Shown: positions 45,429-55,707 of the stretch, piece after piece | How the letters are laid out: each line of letters begins with the position of its first letter | Numbering within the stretch: position 1 is the stretch's first letter | Origin: Macrothele yani | Lineage: Eukaryota > Arthropoda > Arachnida > Araneae > Macrothelidae | DNA: 64,000 nucleotides | Assembly: GCA_039090855.1 (NCBI GenBank) | Contig: CM076995.1 | Location: 117,552,770-117,616,769, forward strand | Direction of reading: 5' to 3' | The notes under the pieces: model-generated | The model's input: only the letters and a program-made list of their open reading frames with translations | Database searches by the model: none | What the model was told of the DNA's origin: nothing | Program-made: the position numbers and the translations under genes

Positions 45429-47250
45429 CAGTGCTGCCCAACTTCTATAGAGCCACGGGCCAAGGTTTCTAAAAGAATTAAATGGTGGGTCAAGTTTTTT
45501 CTAAGTATCTATAAAATGATGTAAATATAAAGACGTCTTGCTTAATTTCTTAATCGTTTAAGCGTTTTTAATCGATATCAGAAAAGTTGAAACTTAAAAT
45601 CGTATGAATAAAAACAAACTTACACTGAATGAGAGCACTGTATGTGATTAAACTCCACTAAAAGGTGCTGCATATCCTCGTTAATGCTTGTCGTTGAAAA
45701 TCAAAATATTCAAGAGTAGAGTCATTCGCATTGTTCTATGTTTTGACTTTATTTACGTATTTCATGTCAGCAAAGGCCCCTTCGCCTATATAAGTATTTT
45801 CAAACATTGAAATAATTTTTAATCCCAAATTTCTTATGCTTGGGTGTTTCTCAGTGAAAAAAATTCTAAATCCTGCTCCAGTCTCACTGAGCATTAATAA
45901 ATTCGCCTACTTGAAGTTTAGATAATTCCATTTGATAATGGGGTTTGTGCATTCAGTGGATTGCTAATTAGACGTATGCTTCCTTTGAGTTCATCAAATG
46001 TTTTATATATCTGTCATCAAAATTCTTAATCAGAGTTCCTAGCGTAGGAACAAATACTTCCAAATTTATAATTGCACCAAAAATTGTCAGTTCATCAAAC
46101 AGCTCATTACAGGATTCGAAATGAGCCAAGTTGTTTCTCTCTAGATTTGATTTTAACCCTAGTTATCTTGCTCCGAAAGCCAGCTATATGACTGTGCAAA
46201 TTACAGAAATTCTGGTTTTTCCCTTACAAAAAATATTTAGCACATTCAAATGCTGCGTGGTATCATTTAGAAAAGCTCGTGAACTAAGCAAAGCAGTATC
46301 ACTGAGACTTTTAGTTTCGTCAGTACCGTTTCTTCCAATAAACACAGATAAAGATCTTTCCGAAGTCGGAAAAAAATCTCACTAACCATATTCCAGCACT
46401 CCATCAACAGATTTGATTGTGCAGAAGCATGTCTCCAAATGCGGCATCAAGTTCTTCTACAATTCTTTTGAATTTTCTATGCGTAAGGGCACAATTTCCG
46501 TCACTAATTAAATTCGCTATTTTCACTACATTGCCCACTGTATTTGACAGTCTCAGCGAAGACCAACATAATTTTCGTTGGTGCACAGTGCAGTGCAACA
46601 TTTCAGATTTGATTCCATCTGTTTACGCTCAGAAATAAAATTTGGTTCATTCTTCATTTGCCCAGTTGGGCGGTACTGTGCTGTACAAATCTCAAGTTGT
46701 ATCGCAATTCCGTGTGGTCGCCCATGGTGTGGAGTCATTTCTGTCAGCATGCTATTCTTGATTACAATGGCTGCGATACATAAATTAATGGTGAACCATT
46801 TTTTAGAGATAATAACTAAACATCCCTTCTCATCACATTTATGGCACTTCTTAGATTTTGCGCATACACTGAAGGATGATCTGGTATCTCTTATGAAGTT
46901 TGCGACTCCTCTCCTCTCTTCCTTTAAATGAACGGAAATATCCAACCACTGGGAAAAGTAAGATATAGCCACCTAATTTCGTTTGAAGCCGCTGACATTT
47001 CAGAAATCCACCACAGCAGAAAAAGATCGCAAAGATGCTGAGCATCAGGTCGTATTTCTTACCCATGGAAACACATGCATGCTTTTTATTTTCTATTTTC
47101 CTTTTAATTCTCCGAAGACATCTGAACTGTAATTCTATACAGAGCAGTTTGCTGACTGTCACATAATTTTCGGAGAAGGGGTGAACGTGCAGTAAGGGAA
47201 TAAAAAATAAAGCCTTTACCATACATACACTTCGTTCAAAAAATAGCATG
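45429..47250 (-). pseudogene. Degraded hAT transposase of the GTF2IRD2/ZBED type
   Basis: The left boundary 'cagtgctgcccaacttctat' followed by 'gagccacgggcc' is a typical hAT end on this strand. On the minus strand a chain of broken frames matches the domesticated-hAT family seen in GTF2IRD2 and ZBED5: 'LHCTVHQRKLCWSSLRLSNTVGNVVKIANLI' (about 46495-46600), then 'ALTHRKFKRIVEELDAAFGDMLLH', then 'FFRLRKDLYL' and 'SLSDTALLSSRAFLNDTTQHLNVLN' (about 46245-46320), then 'NNLAHFESCNELFDELTIFGAIIN' (about 46060-46125). The C-terminal dimerisation end is not clear. Upstream pieces to about 47250 (for example 'HPFSENYV') may be the N-terminal half. There are many stops and shifts, and the right terminal repeat was not found. 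Confidence 0.65.
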
Positions 47251-47895
47251 CTATCAATTTCATGTGCTCCGTTTTCAGAAAACTCAATTCGACCTTTTCT
47301 GTATACATTTCATCCAACGCCAAAAGCAATAGTTTCAATATCTCTGACACCTCTGGCCTCTGTGACGCATGGATACGTTTGCCGCTTGTAGCCGGAGGTG
47401 CCAAAAGAAATAAACATTCGAGCTGAATTTCAACTTTCGTGACGCCATCTTGCCTGTTTACTTTTACACGAGTGTAATACATTTTCCAAAGGTCTAACGT
47501 GAAGGATGTTGGGATCAAACTAAAGCAGAAGGACAAATTGTAAACAGAATTTTTGCGCAAGCACAGTGAAAAAAAAACCAAGAAAAACAAGATAAAAAAG
47601 GGAAATTGATAGAAGGGAAAAGAAAAGAGCTGTTAGAAGAGATAGCTATTATGGTGAATTGAAAATTTCCTTCCATCGTACTTCAAATTGACATAATACA
47701 TTGTAACGAATATTTTAGAACATGAAAGTGAAAGGTGAATCTGGAATATTATGCAGATGTGGTGTACGCATAAACCTGTATAATTTGAGAAGTTCAGTAA
47801 TTTTTGCTAATGTTTTTAAGCTTGTTTTTTAAGCCATGACTTGAACGTCATTACAAATTACTACACTTTAACATTTGGTGTATACATCACTCGTC
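47251..47895. other. Unassigned, possibly the 5' part of the hAT relic
   Basis: A 124-codon minus frame (47216-47590) has no domain I can name. The remainder is AT-rich. Confidence 0.35.
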
Positions 47896-48082
47896 GGCTG
47901 CCCACGTGGCGCATTAGACTAAGCGCTCGCTTCTGACCATTCGTCCTTTTTTGGGGTCCGGGTTCGAATCTCGTGAGGCATGGATGTTGTGTTTGTCTTA
48001 CGGCTCTGGTTCTCTCATTTCCCTGGAACCAGTGATCCTAAATTAGGTACGGGCGATTCTTATAGCTCTTTGAGTTGCCCTA
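47896..48082 (+). repeat. SINE-1 copy, 3'-truncated
   Basis: 'ggctgcccacgtggcgcatt', 'gggttcgaatctcg' and 'cctaaattaggtacgggcga'. It stops in 'tttgagttgccc', before the usual tail. Confidence 0.85.
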
Positions 48083-48579
48083 CGAACAGTTCTGAATTTT
48101 TCGTGGCACGACAAGGAAAATGGCTATTCCCAATTTATTCTGTTACATTACACGTTGTCCTGATTATTGCACACGAAAAGTATTTTTTTTTTTTTTTGCC
48201 GTTCCAGTTGCTGAGTGGTCAGGCGTTAGCTTGGGATCATTATGTCGCCGCGAAAATTCTTCTAATTTCGGGCACATTGCTTTTGGTAGAGAAATACCCA
48301 AATTAGGGATTTAAATACCCAATTAATCGTGTTAATTAATTATTTAATTTCTTGATTGGTGTAATTCGTAATTAGGTGCAAGAAATTTTTTCCCGACCCA
48401 GGCCGCATAGGGATTTGCTGGCTTCTTTTCTTTCTTTGCTTTCCCTTCGCGTGGGAAGGAGATCGAAACGTAAACGCTAGGCCGGGTACAAAATTCCGCA
48501 CACGAAGCGAAAGATATTTTTTTATTTCCCTGCATTTGCGAAGCAACAGCACTGCGGATTACATAATGCAACTCTAACT
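48083..48579. other. Spacer, no gene seen
   Basis: A T-run lies at 48183-48197. Nothing else is supported. Confidence 0.35.
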
Positions 48580-49310
48580 AACAATGGGGCAGCGGTGACT
48601 ATACGACGGAAGTCTAAGAAAGAATCTTAAATCTAGTAAGAAGGTAAGGCCAGGCAATAAATGTCACCCAGGCTCGGTGTCAGAGAACATATTTCAGCCG
48701 GGCATACGTGCCTTCGAGCAGGCTTACAGATTTAAAAAGGGTTTTCTCGGATGGTCCGACAATAGAACTACAAAACGGGGTGAAACTATTAGGGCCAAAT
48801 AAATTTTTAAAGGGCTTAGCTCAGCAGACGATGAGCTGGCCCGGAGAACATCTGCTCAAAGTAGCCACTGGCCGCCAGCAACTGGACGGCAGTCCACTTG
48901 CGAACGAGGGGGGGGGCAGAAACCAATGAAGGGGCAAGGGACGTCTTCAGGAGGTAGGGACACGCCTCGCAGCATGGCTGTAAGCGAAAGCGAAACTAAA
49001 ATAAAAAGAGAAACTTGGAGAAATCGAGGTGGCAGTGTTGTGGTTGCAGTTGAGTTGTTATTGTTGTCCTCCGTAGGAGGATTGGAGTTCGACGTCGGCG
49101 ATTGGCAAGAAATGCCTGGCTGCACGTGGGTCAAGAAGTCGGACTTCACTGAGTCAGGAATTTAAGTATCCCTGGAAAATCAGAAGCATCTGTAGAGAGC
49201 TACCGGCTGCGTTTTATCCCCGGAGGATACCAGCCAAAGACCACGGCCACAAGAAGATCCGCGCCTTCCTCAACCGCCGGATCGGTGCAGCACAGCAGAA
49301 GTTTTGTAGG
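48580..49310 (+). other. GC-richer island, possible host exon ending at a splice donor
   Basis: This segment is richer in G+C than its flanks. From about 49110 one frame stays open to 49310 ('YPWKIRSICRELPAAF', 'KIRAFLNRRIGAAQQKFCR') and is followed directly by 'gtaagaca', a good 5' splice-site form. A second frame, 48926-49165, overlaps it. I recognise no protein family. It could be an exon or 5' UTR of a host gene, or unannotated repeat. Confidence 0.3.
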
Positions 49311-49844
49311 GTAAGACATCATCCAAATATTTCAATCCCTTGCCTGCTGAGTATTTATTGAAAGTTTAGAAATTAAATATTATTGCTCACCTCGTACTAG
49401 TTGGATTGATAGGGACGTTTGTAGTTATCTCAGGCTAAACCATAACTTCTTTTTGTAGAGATGTCTTATTATAACTTAATCTGATCCCACCATTAAATTG
49501 TACATAAATTAAGATATATTCACAAAATACATTTTATATTTGTTTCTTTAAACAACGTGTTTTTCTTCTCGCTGCTCTGCAAATGAGTACGAGTGTCGGT
49601 GTTCTGGTTTAATTTAAAGTAATAGTTTTCTTTCTTCGAAGATAAGCCGATTCAAGCATGAGACCGAAATGTTAGCTTTTAAATTTAATTTCTTTGCGGC
49701 ATATGAGTTCTTGCAACAACCTCGTATGACACACAACGCTTTCAAGTCCCAACGATGAGACTGGGTCACCTATATTAGGAAATCCAATGTCATGGTTGCC
49801 ATCTAATCGATCGAAAATCATTAACAAAATGTGTGCCCTCAAGT
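49311..49844. other. AT-rich, no gene seen (intron-like if 49310 is a donor)
   Basis: No repeat or frame was recognised. Confidence 0.3.
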
Positions 49845-50035
49845 TCCCCAAAGGGGCTTGGCGCGGTAATAATTTATCAGAGCTGGGTCAGGGTTCGAGT
49901 CCCGAATAAACCATGGGTGATATGTTAAACTTATGGCGCTAGTTCTCATTCTGGCCTGTAAACTCTAAATTAGGGACGGAAGAGTACTTATAGCTCTCTG
50001 GGTCGCGCATGGTAGCCGTTAAACCCGAAAACAAA
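49845..50035 (+). repeat. Diverged SINE-1 copy
   Basis: 'gggttcgagtcccgaa' (B box), 'ctaaattagggacggaag' and 'ggtagccgttaaaccc'. The head is decayed ('cttggcgcggtaat'). Confidence 0.75.
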
Positions 50036-50426
50036 ACTAAAATTCGAGATAATACCCTGGAACTCTTCGTAGTTAATTTATGCTGTGCATCTTTCGCATG
50101 ATAAGATCTCTGTGGGTGTGAAATAAAACGAGTAATTCAAGAGTGAACATTTATTTGTGTACAGCACATTGCATTTATTCGCGTCTCTCACGACCACTCC
50201 GAGCAACAGTCCGGTTTATACTAAGTGGAATTAAATCATAACAGCAAACAAACTAATTCCTGACATTGAGAGGTACTTAGGTAGGTGGATTAATGAATGT
50301 TATTGTCGTAAAACCAATGAAAGGAGATATGTGAGTCGTAAAAGTAAATACTTATTTACTAAACAATAGTATATCAACTGTTTAGGTTTTCAAAAATAAT
50401 ATTTATTAGTATTGTTGTTATTAATA
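50036..50426. other. Spacer, no gene seen
   Basis: Nothing recognised. Confidence 0.35.
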
Positions 50427-51839
50427 CACTGCTGGCCACCAAAAATGCAAAACCAAGAAGGAAGCATCCGATTGACCTGAAATTCTCAGCATGCCTCGCC
50501 CGCGAGAGAACATGCAAACGATTAGCATTGCAGGGCATATGCAAATCATGTGCGCCCGGCACGCCACCGAGAAGCACTATAAGAAGAGTGCGCAGAAGGC
50601 GAGGTGTAAGTAGTGGAAGTGTGTTGTGCTGCCGGACCTGTGCGTGGGAAGCTTCCTGATGCCTCGTCGCAGAATACGACAGTCATTACAGCACGTTTCA
50701 GAGTTCGACAGAGGACGAATAGTGGCTCATCGCTCGCTACAGCGGTTTATCGTACCGAGACATCGGCGCCCGTGTGGGACGACATCCAGCCATAGTGAGG
50801 CGATTATGGGTTCGGTGGGTGCAGGAACGACGGACGGGCCGACGTGAGCGATTGCCGCAGCCGTGGCACACCCCCTAACGAGAGGACCGGCAGGTTGTGC
50901 GGCTGGCATTGACGGCTCGCACCGCCACATCACGAATGTTAGCGCAGGAATTAGGGTGTGTTGCGCAACAACCTGTGTCAGCACGTACCGTTCGACGTCG
51001 TCTGCAGGAGTGGGGACTTGTCGCACGGCGCCCATTGCTCTAATTACCATTGACGTTACACCACCGGCGAGTGCGGCGGCTGTGGGCAGTTGAACGCTGC
51101 ACCTGGACTACGGAATGGCACGACATTGTCTTCCCCGACGAATCCCGCTTCTGCCTGCAACACGACGATGGGTGGATCCGCGTGCGGCGGCACCGCGGCG
51201 AGAGACTGTATGACGCCTGCATTATGCATCGCCATACCGGTTCGTCGCCTGGCGTTATGGTTTGGGGCGCAATTGGATATGACACCCGCACCCCTCTGGT
51301 ACGCATCGCCGGTACACTCAACAGCCACCGTTACATCTCCGACGTTTTGGAGCCTGTAGTCCTCCCTTACCTGCAGGACTTGCCAGCGGCCACGTTTCAA
51401 CAGGACAATGCGCGCCCGCGCGTGGCACGCATCGTGCAGCAATTCTTCACGGCCCACCAGGTGTCACTTCTGCCGTGACCCGCCTGTTCTCCCGATATGT
51501 CGCCCATCGAACACGTCTGGTCGCTGATCGGCAACCGAGTAGCCCGGCAAGCACCACCCGCGGCTACGCCTGATGAACTGTAGCAACGTGTGGAAGCAGC
51601 CTGGACCGACATATCCCAGGCTCACATCCAAAGCCTCTTTCGTTCGATGCGGCAGCGTGTAGCGGCCGTTATTGCCAGCCATGGGGGCCACACGAACTAT
51701 TGATGTCTGCGTGTTCCGCAAGTTGCACAGGTCTGTAAGCTCAATCGTTTCATCTTTGTATCTGTTGTTATGTGCCTAGTAAATCTGGCTTTGGTATCTC
51801 GTGTCCATCTTGGTGTTGCAATTTGGGTGGCCAGCAGTG
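50427..51839 (+). mobile_element. Tc1-like transposon, family E, GC-rich
   Basis: The ends 'cactgctggccaccaaaaat' and 'gggtggccagcagtg' are inverted repeats with TA outside. Length 1,413 bp. Its base composition is much more GC-rich than the flanking DNA. Confidence 0.93.
50659..51703 (+). pseudogene. Tc1-like transposase, family E, broken
   Basis: It starts at the ATG at 50659 ('MPRRRIRQSLQHVSEFDRGRIVA'), the first ATG downstream of the left repeat that opens a Tc1-like N-terminus. In shifted frames it continues as 'YRDIGARVGRHPATVRRLWVRWVQERR' (HTH) and 'VSARTVRRRLQEWGL'. It becomes open over 51050-51478: 'WTTEWHDIVFPDESRFCLQHDDGWIRV' (first Asp; PDES for SDES), 'GVMVWGAIGYD' and 'FQQDNARPRVARIVQQFF' (second Asp). 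A TGA at about 51476 replaces an expected codon before 'CSPDMSPIEHVWSLIGNRVAR' (third acidic residue Glu present). The natural end is 'SHGGHTNY' at about 51701. It is recent in appearance but carries several shifts and stops, including one at about 51582. Confidence 0.9.
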
Positions 51840-51968
51840 TATATATCAATCGGATTTAGACTAACGTAGGAAACCACCCTGACGCCTATGAAACGCGATG
51901 TAGTTACGAAAGTCCATCTGCTCATGCGCAAGCTAAAATCTGATCTAAAGATATTAAGTTGTCCATTA

Positions 51969-53217
51969 TGAAATGTCCGATTTTTGATCTCTCGTGTTTT
52001 GACAATGTGTTGTGTTCAATACAGTGAATATATGTGCAAGTGTACTATATCATTGGGAAGCTTAAAATCTGCAGATTGTAACCTTTTGGTTCACTTTTTT
52101 AAGAAATAATATTTCCTACTCTATATTTCCGTTTCAGTGAAATATGAATAATCGTGATTTTCGGGCAATTTTCTTCTGCGAGTTCAAACTGGGCCACAAC
52201 GCAGCGCAAGCGACGCGAAACATTGTTGGTGCCTTTTGGGGAGGATGCGACTAACGAGCGTACGGTGCGAAGATGGTTTACAAAATTCAAGGCTGGTGAC
52301 ACGAACCTCGACAATGAAGAGCGTGGACGACCCAGTACCGTCATCGATGACGACGCATTGAAGACGCTTGTTGAAGCAGATCCACACACGTGAGCTTGCG
52401 GGAGAACTGTGAGTAAGCAAATCAGCTGTTTCTGTGCATCTCAACCAAATTGGAAAGTTGAAGAAGCTCGACAAATGGATGTCCCATGACCTGAACGAAA
52501 ATCAACAAAATCTTCGTTTGGAAGTCTCGTCTGGGCTTCTGTTGCGCAACAAAACCGATCCTTTTCTCGATCGCATCGTGACATGCGACGAAAAGTGGAT
52601 CCTGTATGACAACCGTCGACGTTCCGCGTCGTAGTTGGACCACGACGAAGCTCCCCAACACTTCCCCAAATCAAAACTCCATCAACAGAAGGTTATGGTG
52701 ACTGTTTTGGTGGTCTTCAACCGGTTTAATCCACTATAGCTTCCTGAATGCGGGCGAAACGATTACCGCTGCAAAGTATTCTCAGGAAATCGACGAAATG
52801 CACCGCAAACTGGAACGCATTTACCCATCATTAGTCAACAGAAAGGGCCCAATACTTCTGCACGACAACGCGAGACCTCACGTCGTGCGTATCACTCTGC
52901 AAAAGTTGAACGAATTGGGTTATGAGACTCTACCTCATCCACCATATTCACCAGACCTTTCGCCAACCGACTACCATTTTTTCAAGCATCTGGATCCATT
53001 TTTGCAGTTGAAAATTTTCCACAACCAAGCTGATGCTCAAAATGCCTTTCAAGCTTTCGTCGTTTCCAGAACTCCTGATTTTTATGCTACCGGAATACAT
53101 AACCTTGTTTGTCGGTAAAGATGCGTTGAATCGAATGGTTCTTATTTCGATTAATCATATTTATTCTGAGGTGAGATATGTGTGATTGACGAACAGTGTA
53201 CACATCGGACATTTCAC
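51969..53217 (+). mobile_element. mariner transposon, plus strand
   Basis: The ends 'tgaaatgtccgat' and 'atcggacatttca' are inverted repeats. TA precedes the left repeat. The length is about 1,249 bp. Confidence 0.85.
52144..53162 (+). pseudogene. mariner transposase, broken
   Basis: It starts at the ATG at 52144 ('MNNRDFRAIFFCEFKLGHNAAQATRNI'). 'ERTVRRWFTKFKAGDTNLDNEERGRPS' and 'LVEADPHT.RELAGEL' (about 52254-52410) form the HTH region. The first catalytic Asp is in 'VTCDEKWILYDNRRR' (about 52577). The end carries 'LLHDNARPHVVRITLQKLNELGYETLPHPPYSPDLSPTDYHFFKHLD' (52855-52998), so both later Asp of DD34D are intact. A stop after the first open stretch (about 52391), one at about 52632 and a shifted middle (52640-52790) kill it. 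The DD34D form with 'SPDLSPTDYHFF' marks it as mariner, not Tc1. Confidence 0.9.
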
Positions 53218-53653
53218 TATGGACTACCTAATAGAAAGAAAAGCTGAATCGCAAGTGTATTAATGAGGGGGATTGGAAACTTTTCGTCAAGGATATCCAC
53301 AGGTTTACACCCCATCGTGTTATACGTCATTTTAAAGCTCTCGTCAATATCAGGTAAACTTCTCTTCATTGAGAAGGGGTAGAGAGGAAGCTGAATTCCC
53401 CTACGACGCACCGTTTTCATAGCATCAAAAATGCATTTTTGTAATGGCTTTTATCACAGTTAGCTTCAGGTTCTTGTAAATTACGTAGATGGCAGTGAGG
53501 TGCTGTTATGTTTATGTAAAACGTGATGAAATAATGTTCAGCGATGGTTTAGTAAAATATATTGTTGAGCATTAATGAAATTAAGTTTTGTTCCGTCACT
53601 TCATTGGATAGCATGCGGGAAATCAGATTTCAACAATGGTTTTGAGACGATGC
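53218..53653. other. Spacer, no gene seen
   Basis: No recognised feature. Confidence 0.35.
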
Positions 53654-53690
53654 ACGACGCCTCGGTGGCGCAATGGTCTAAGCGTTGGTT
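53654..53690 (+). repeat. 5' head of the SINE-1 copy hosting LINE copy 2
   Basis: 'cgacgcctcggtggcgcaat' and 'ggtctaagcgttggtt' are the SINE-1 head with its A box. It runs straight into the LINE leader. 'aagcgttgg' (53680-53688) recurs at 59901-59909. Confidence 0.9.
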
Positions 53691-53906
53691 TGGAAAGGTT
53701 GTGTTGACCTGTGCTCCGTGTTTGACCTGCGTTTATTGGTGTTCTTTTGTGTGTGTGCCGTCATTTTGTGTATCTCCTGTGTTGTGAACGTCTCCTGTGT
53801 CGATTGAGTCCGACCTTGACGTCCTGTAAGAAAAACTTTACTTGTACTAACTCTTTTTCCGTCCTGCCTTTGCCCAGGGTCGGGTTTAGCAGGCAAGCCA
53901 TTGCAA

Positions 53907-55707
53907 ATGGCGGCGAACGCATCTGATAGGCCAGGTCTCAAGCTTGATAGCAAAGCTACGCCCCCGCCTGGCCACGTTCGGTCATCGTCACTACCACACG
54001 CAGCTGGTTTCCAAGCCGCGTTATCTGATGTTACCACCTCTTCTTCCAACTTTATGGATGTTGATTTCCCGACAATTTCCACCACACTGACGTCATTAAC
54101 TTCTCCAGTATCCGTTGCCTCTACTCCTTCATCTGCTTCTGCGAGCACTGCGTCTCGACCTTCCCTATCTCCGCCCATTCCTACGGCAACTCTACCTTAT
54201 GCTTCCGTTGTGAAGGGTGCCAGTTCATCTTCCTCTACAGCGAAGAATCCATGTACAACGCTTTTTGATATGATTGTCACTAGAGACAACAAGAAATTAC
54301 GCATCGAAATTCCGGAAACTTCAGCTGCTGGGCAAGAGGTTTTACGCATACAGAAACTCGGCATAGATTTTGATGCCCTCCCGGACACCAGCCTTAAGAA
54401 ATACTCCTTAGCCGTCCGCCAAATCCTCCCTAAGGGAGCGATCACCCATATGGCGAGGAAACCTAGGACTGTTCTCATCTATTTTGCGGAGCCAGAGTTT
54501 GTGGAGCGCGTCTTATCTGACGGACTGCATGTTGGGGATCATACCTTACTGGGAGTCCCGCTCACGCAGCGCCCCGTACTTGTTACGTGCTACCCTGTAC
54601 CACCAGAAATCAAGGACCATTACTTAATGGCGGCCCTTTCCCGTTGTGGAAAAGTAGTTGGTTCCATTTCCACTCTGTCTTCTGCACCAACAGACCCAGA
54701 TGACAGAAACATCTTAGCTCTGCGTCGCCAAGCAAGGATCCTGTTCCCTACTGTAGATGCCATTGCTGATTGCCCTACTGACCTCACTGCGGTTGTAGGG
54801 AAGCAGATTTTCCGGATCGATATCGTTATTGCCTTGAATTGTTTTAAATGCAAGGCATATGGCCACATCCAATCACGTTGTCCACATGTATCTGCCAAGC
54901 CACCTATTTCCATACCGCCTGAAGTCAACACCCTACCCATCAACACCAGCTTCTCTGGCCACACCAAGTTTGGCTCCACAGACATCCTTGATCCCTGCTA
55001 CTGTTGTTCCAGAGGCTTCTCCCCCAGCAAATGATGATTCATCAGCAGTCTCCAAGTCTTCGATCAACTACGGGAACTTTGGCCACCTCTCCATCGTTGG
55101 ACCCACTTGATGCTGTGGTACCTCTACGTTCTTCGGAGGGTATTATCTCAGAAAAGGAATGGCAACCCCTCCGTCGTGTTGCTTCATCTTCTTCCCTTGG
55201 ATCCCCTAATGTGGAGTTAGATCTAACTGTCCTACACCCACCAGCTTCTCCCAGCGTTCCCACGTTGAAACGTACCAGACAGAGTTCAATCTTGCCCGTG
55301 ACGTCTTCTCCACGACGCTCTCGTTCCCGTTCGCCAATTCGACAGTCTTTCTCTCCAACAGCAGTTCCTACATCTCTTAAGTCCCCAGCTGTTCCGAAAT
55401 TGTTGGATCAAAAAACTTTCGCAGAATATCTGAAAACTTTCCCTGCATTAGACGGACCGCTGGCACCGTCTGATCTTGCTCTCATCATACTCAATCAACC
55501 GTCACGTCCTCTCAAGCAGCTAGACTGCGTTCAATCACGTAATGCTCAGCTTCCTACTATTATCACCCAACTTCAGAATCTACTTGCTCTTTTGCCGAAA
55601 ATTGACACATCACTAATGCGCAGACATCTAACTTAAAGAAACGTGTAACCAGTCTTCACAGCAGTGCTGATAGTAACATCCAACCACTACAACCTCTTTC
55701 AAGTTAA
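53907..55707 (+). pseudogene. Tx1-like ORF1, copy 2
   Basis: The start is the ATG at 53907 ('MAANASDRPGLKLD'). It is open to 55034 (about 375 codons), the longest ORF1 stretch in the window. A Ser/Thr/Pro-rich N-terminus is followed by a folded region 'LRIQKLGIDFDALPDTSLKKYSLAVRQILP...KPRTVLIYFAEPEFVERVL', 'PVLVTCYPVPPEIKDHYLMAALSRCGKVVGS' (RRM-like) and the zinc knuckle 'CFKCKAYGHIQSRC' at 54840-54881. One extra A near 54939 shifts the frame, as copy 1 shows. The rest (SR-like stretch, 'LLDQKTFAEYLKTFPALDG') continues in other frames to the stop at 55705-55707. A further base is missing near 55606. The expected role is RNA binding in the retrotransposon RNP. Confidence 0.88.

Noticed and set aside
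47216..47590. 124-codon minus-strand frame as an intact gene
   Set aside because: It adjoins a decayed hAT transposase and has no domain I recognise, so I left it as possible relic sequence.
53901..55034. The 377-codon open frame as a host gene
   Set aside because: It is ORF1 of the LINE, with a zinc knuckle, a matching broken copy at 14964-16757 and a following endonuclease/RT frame.
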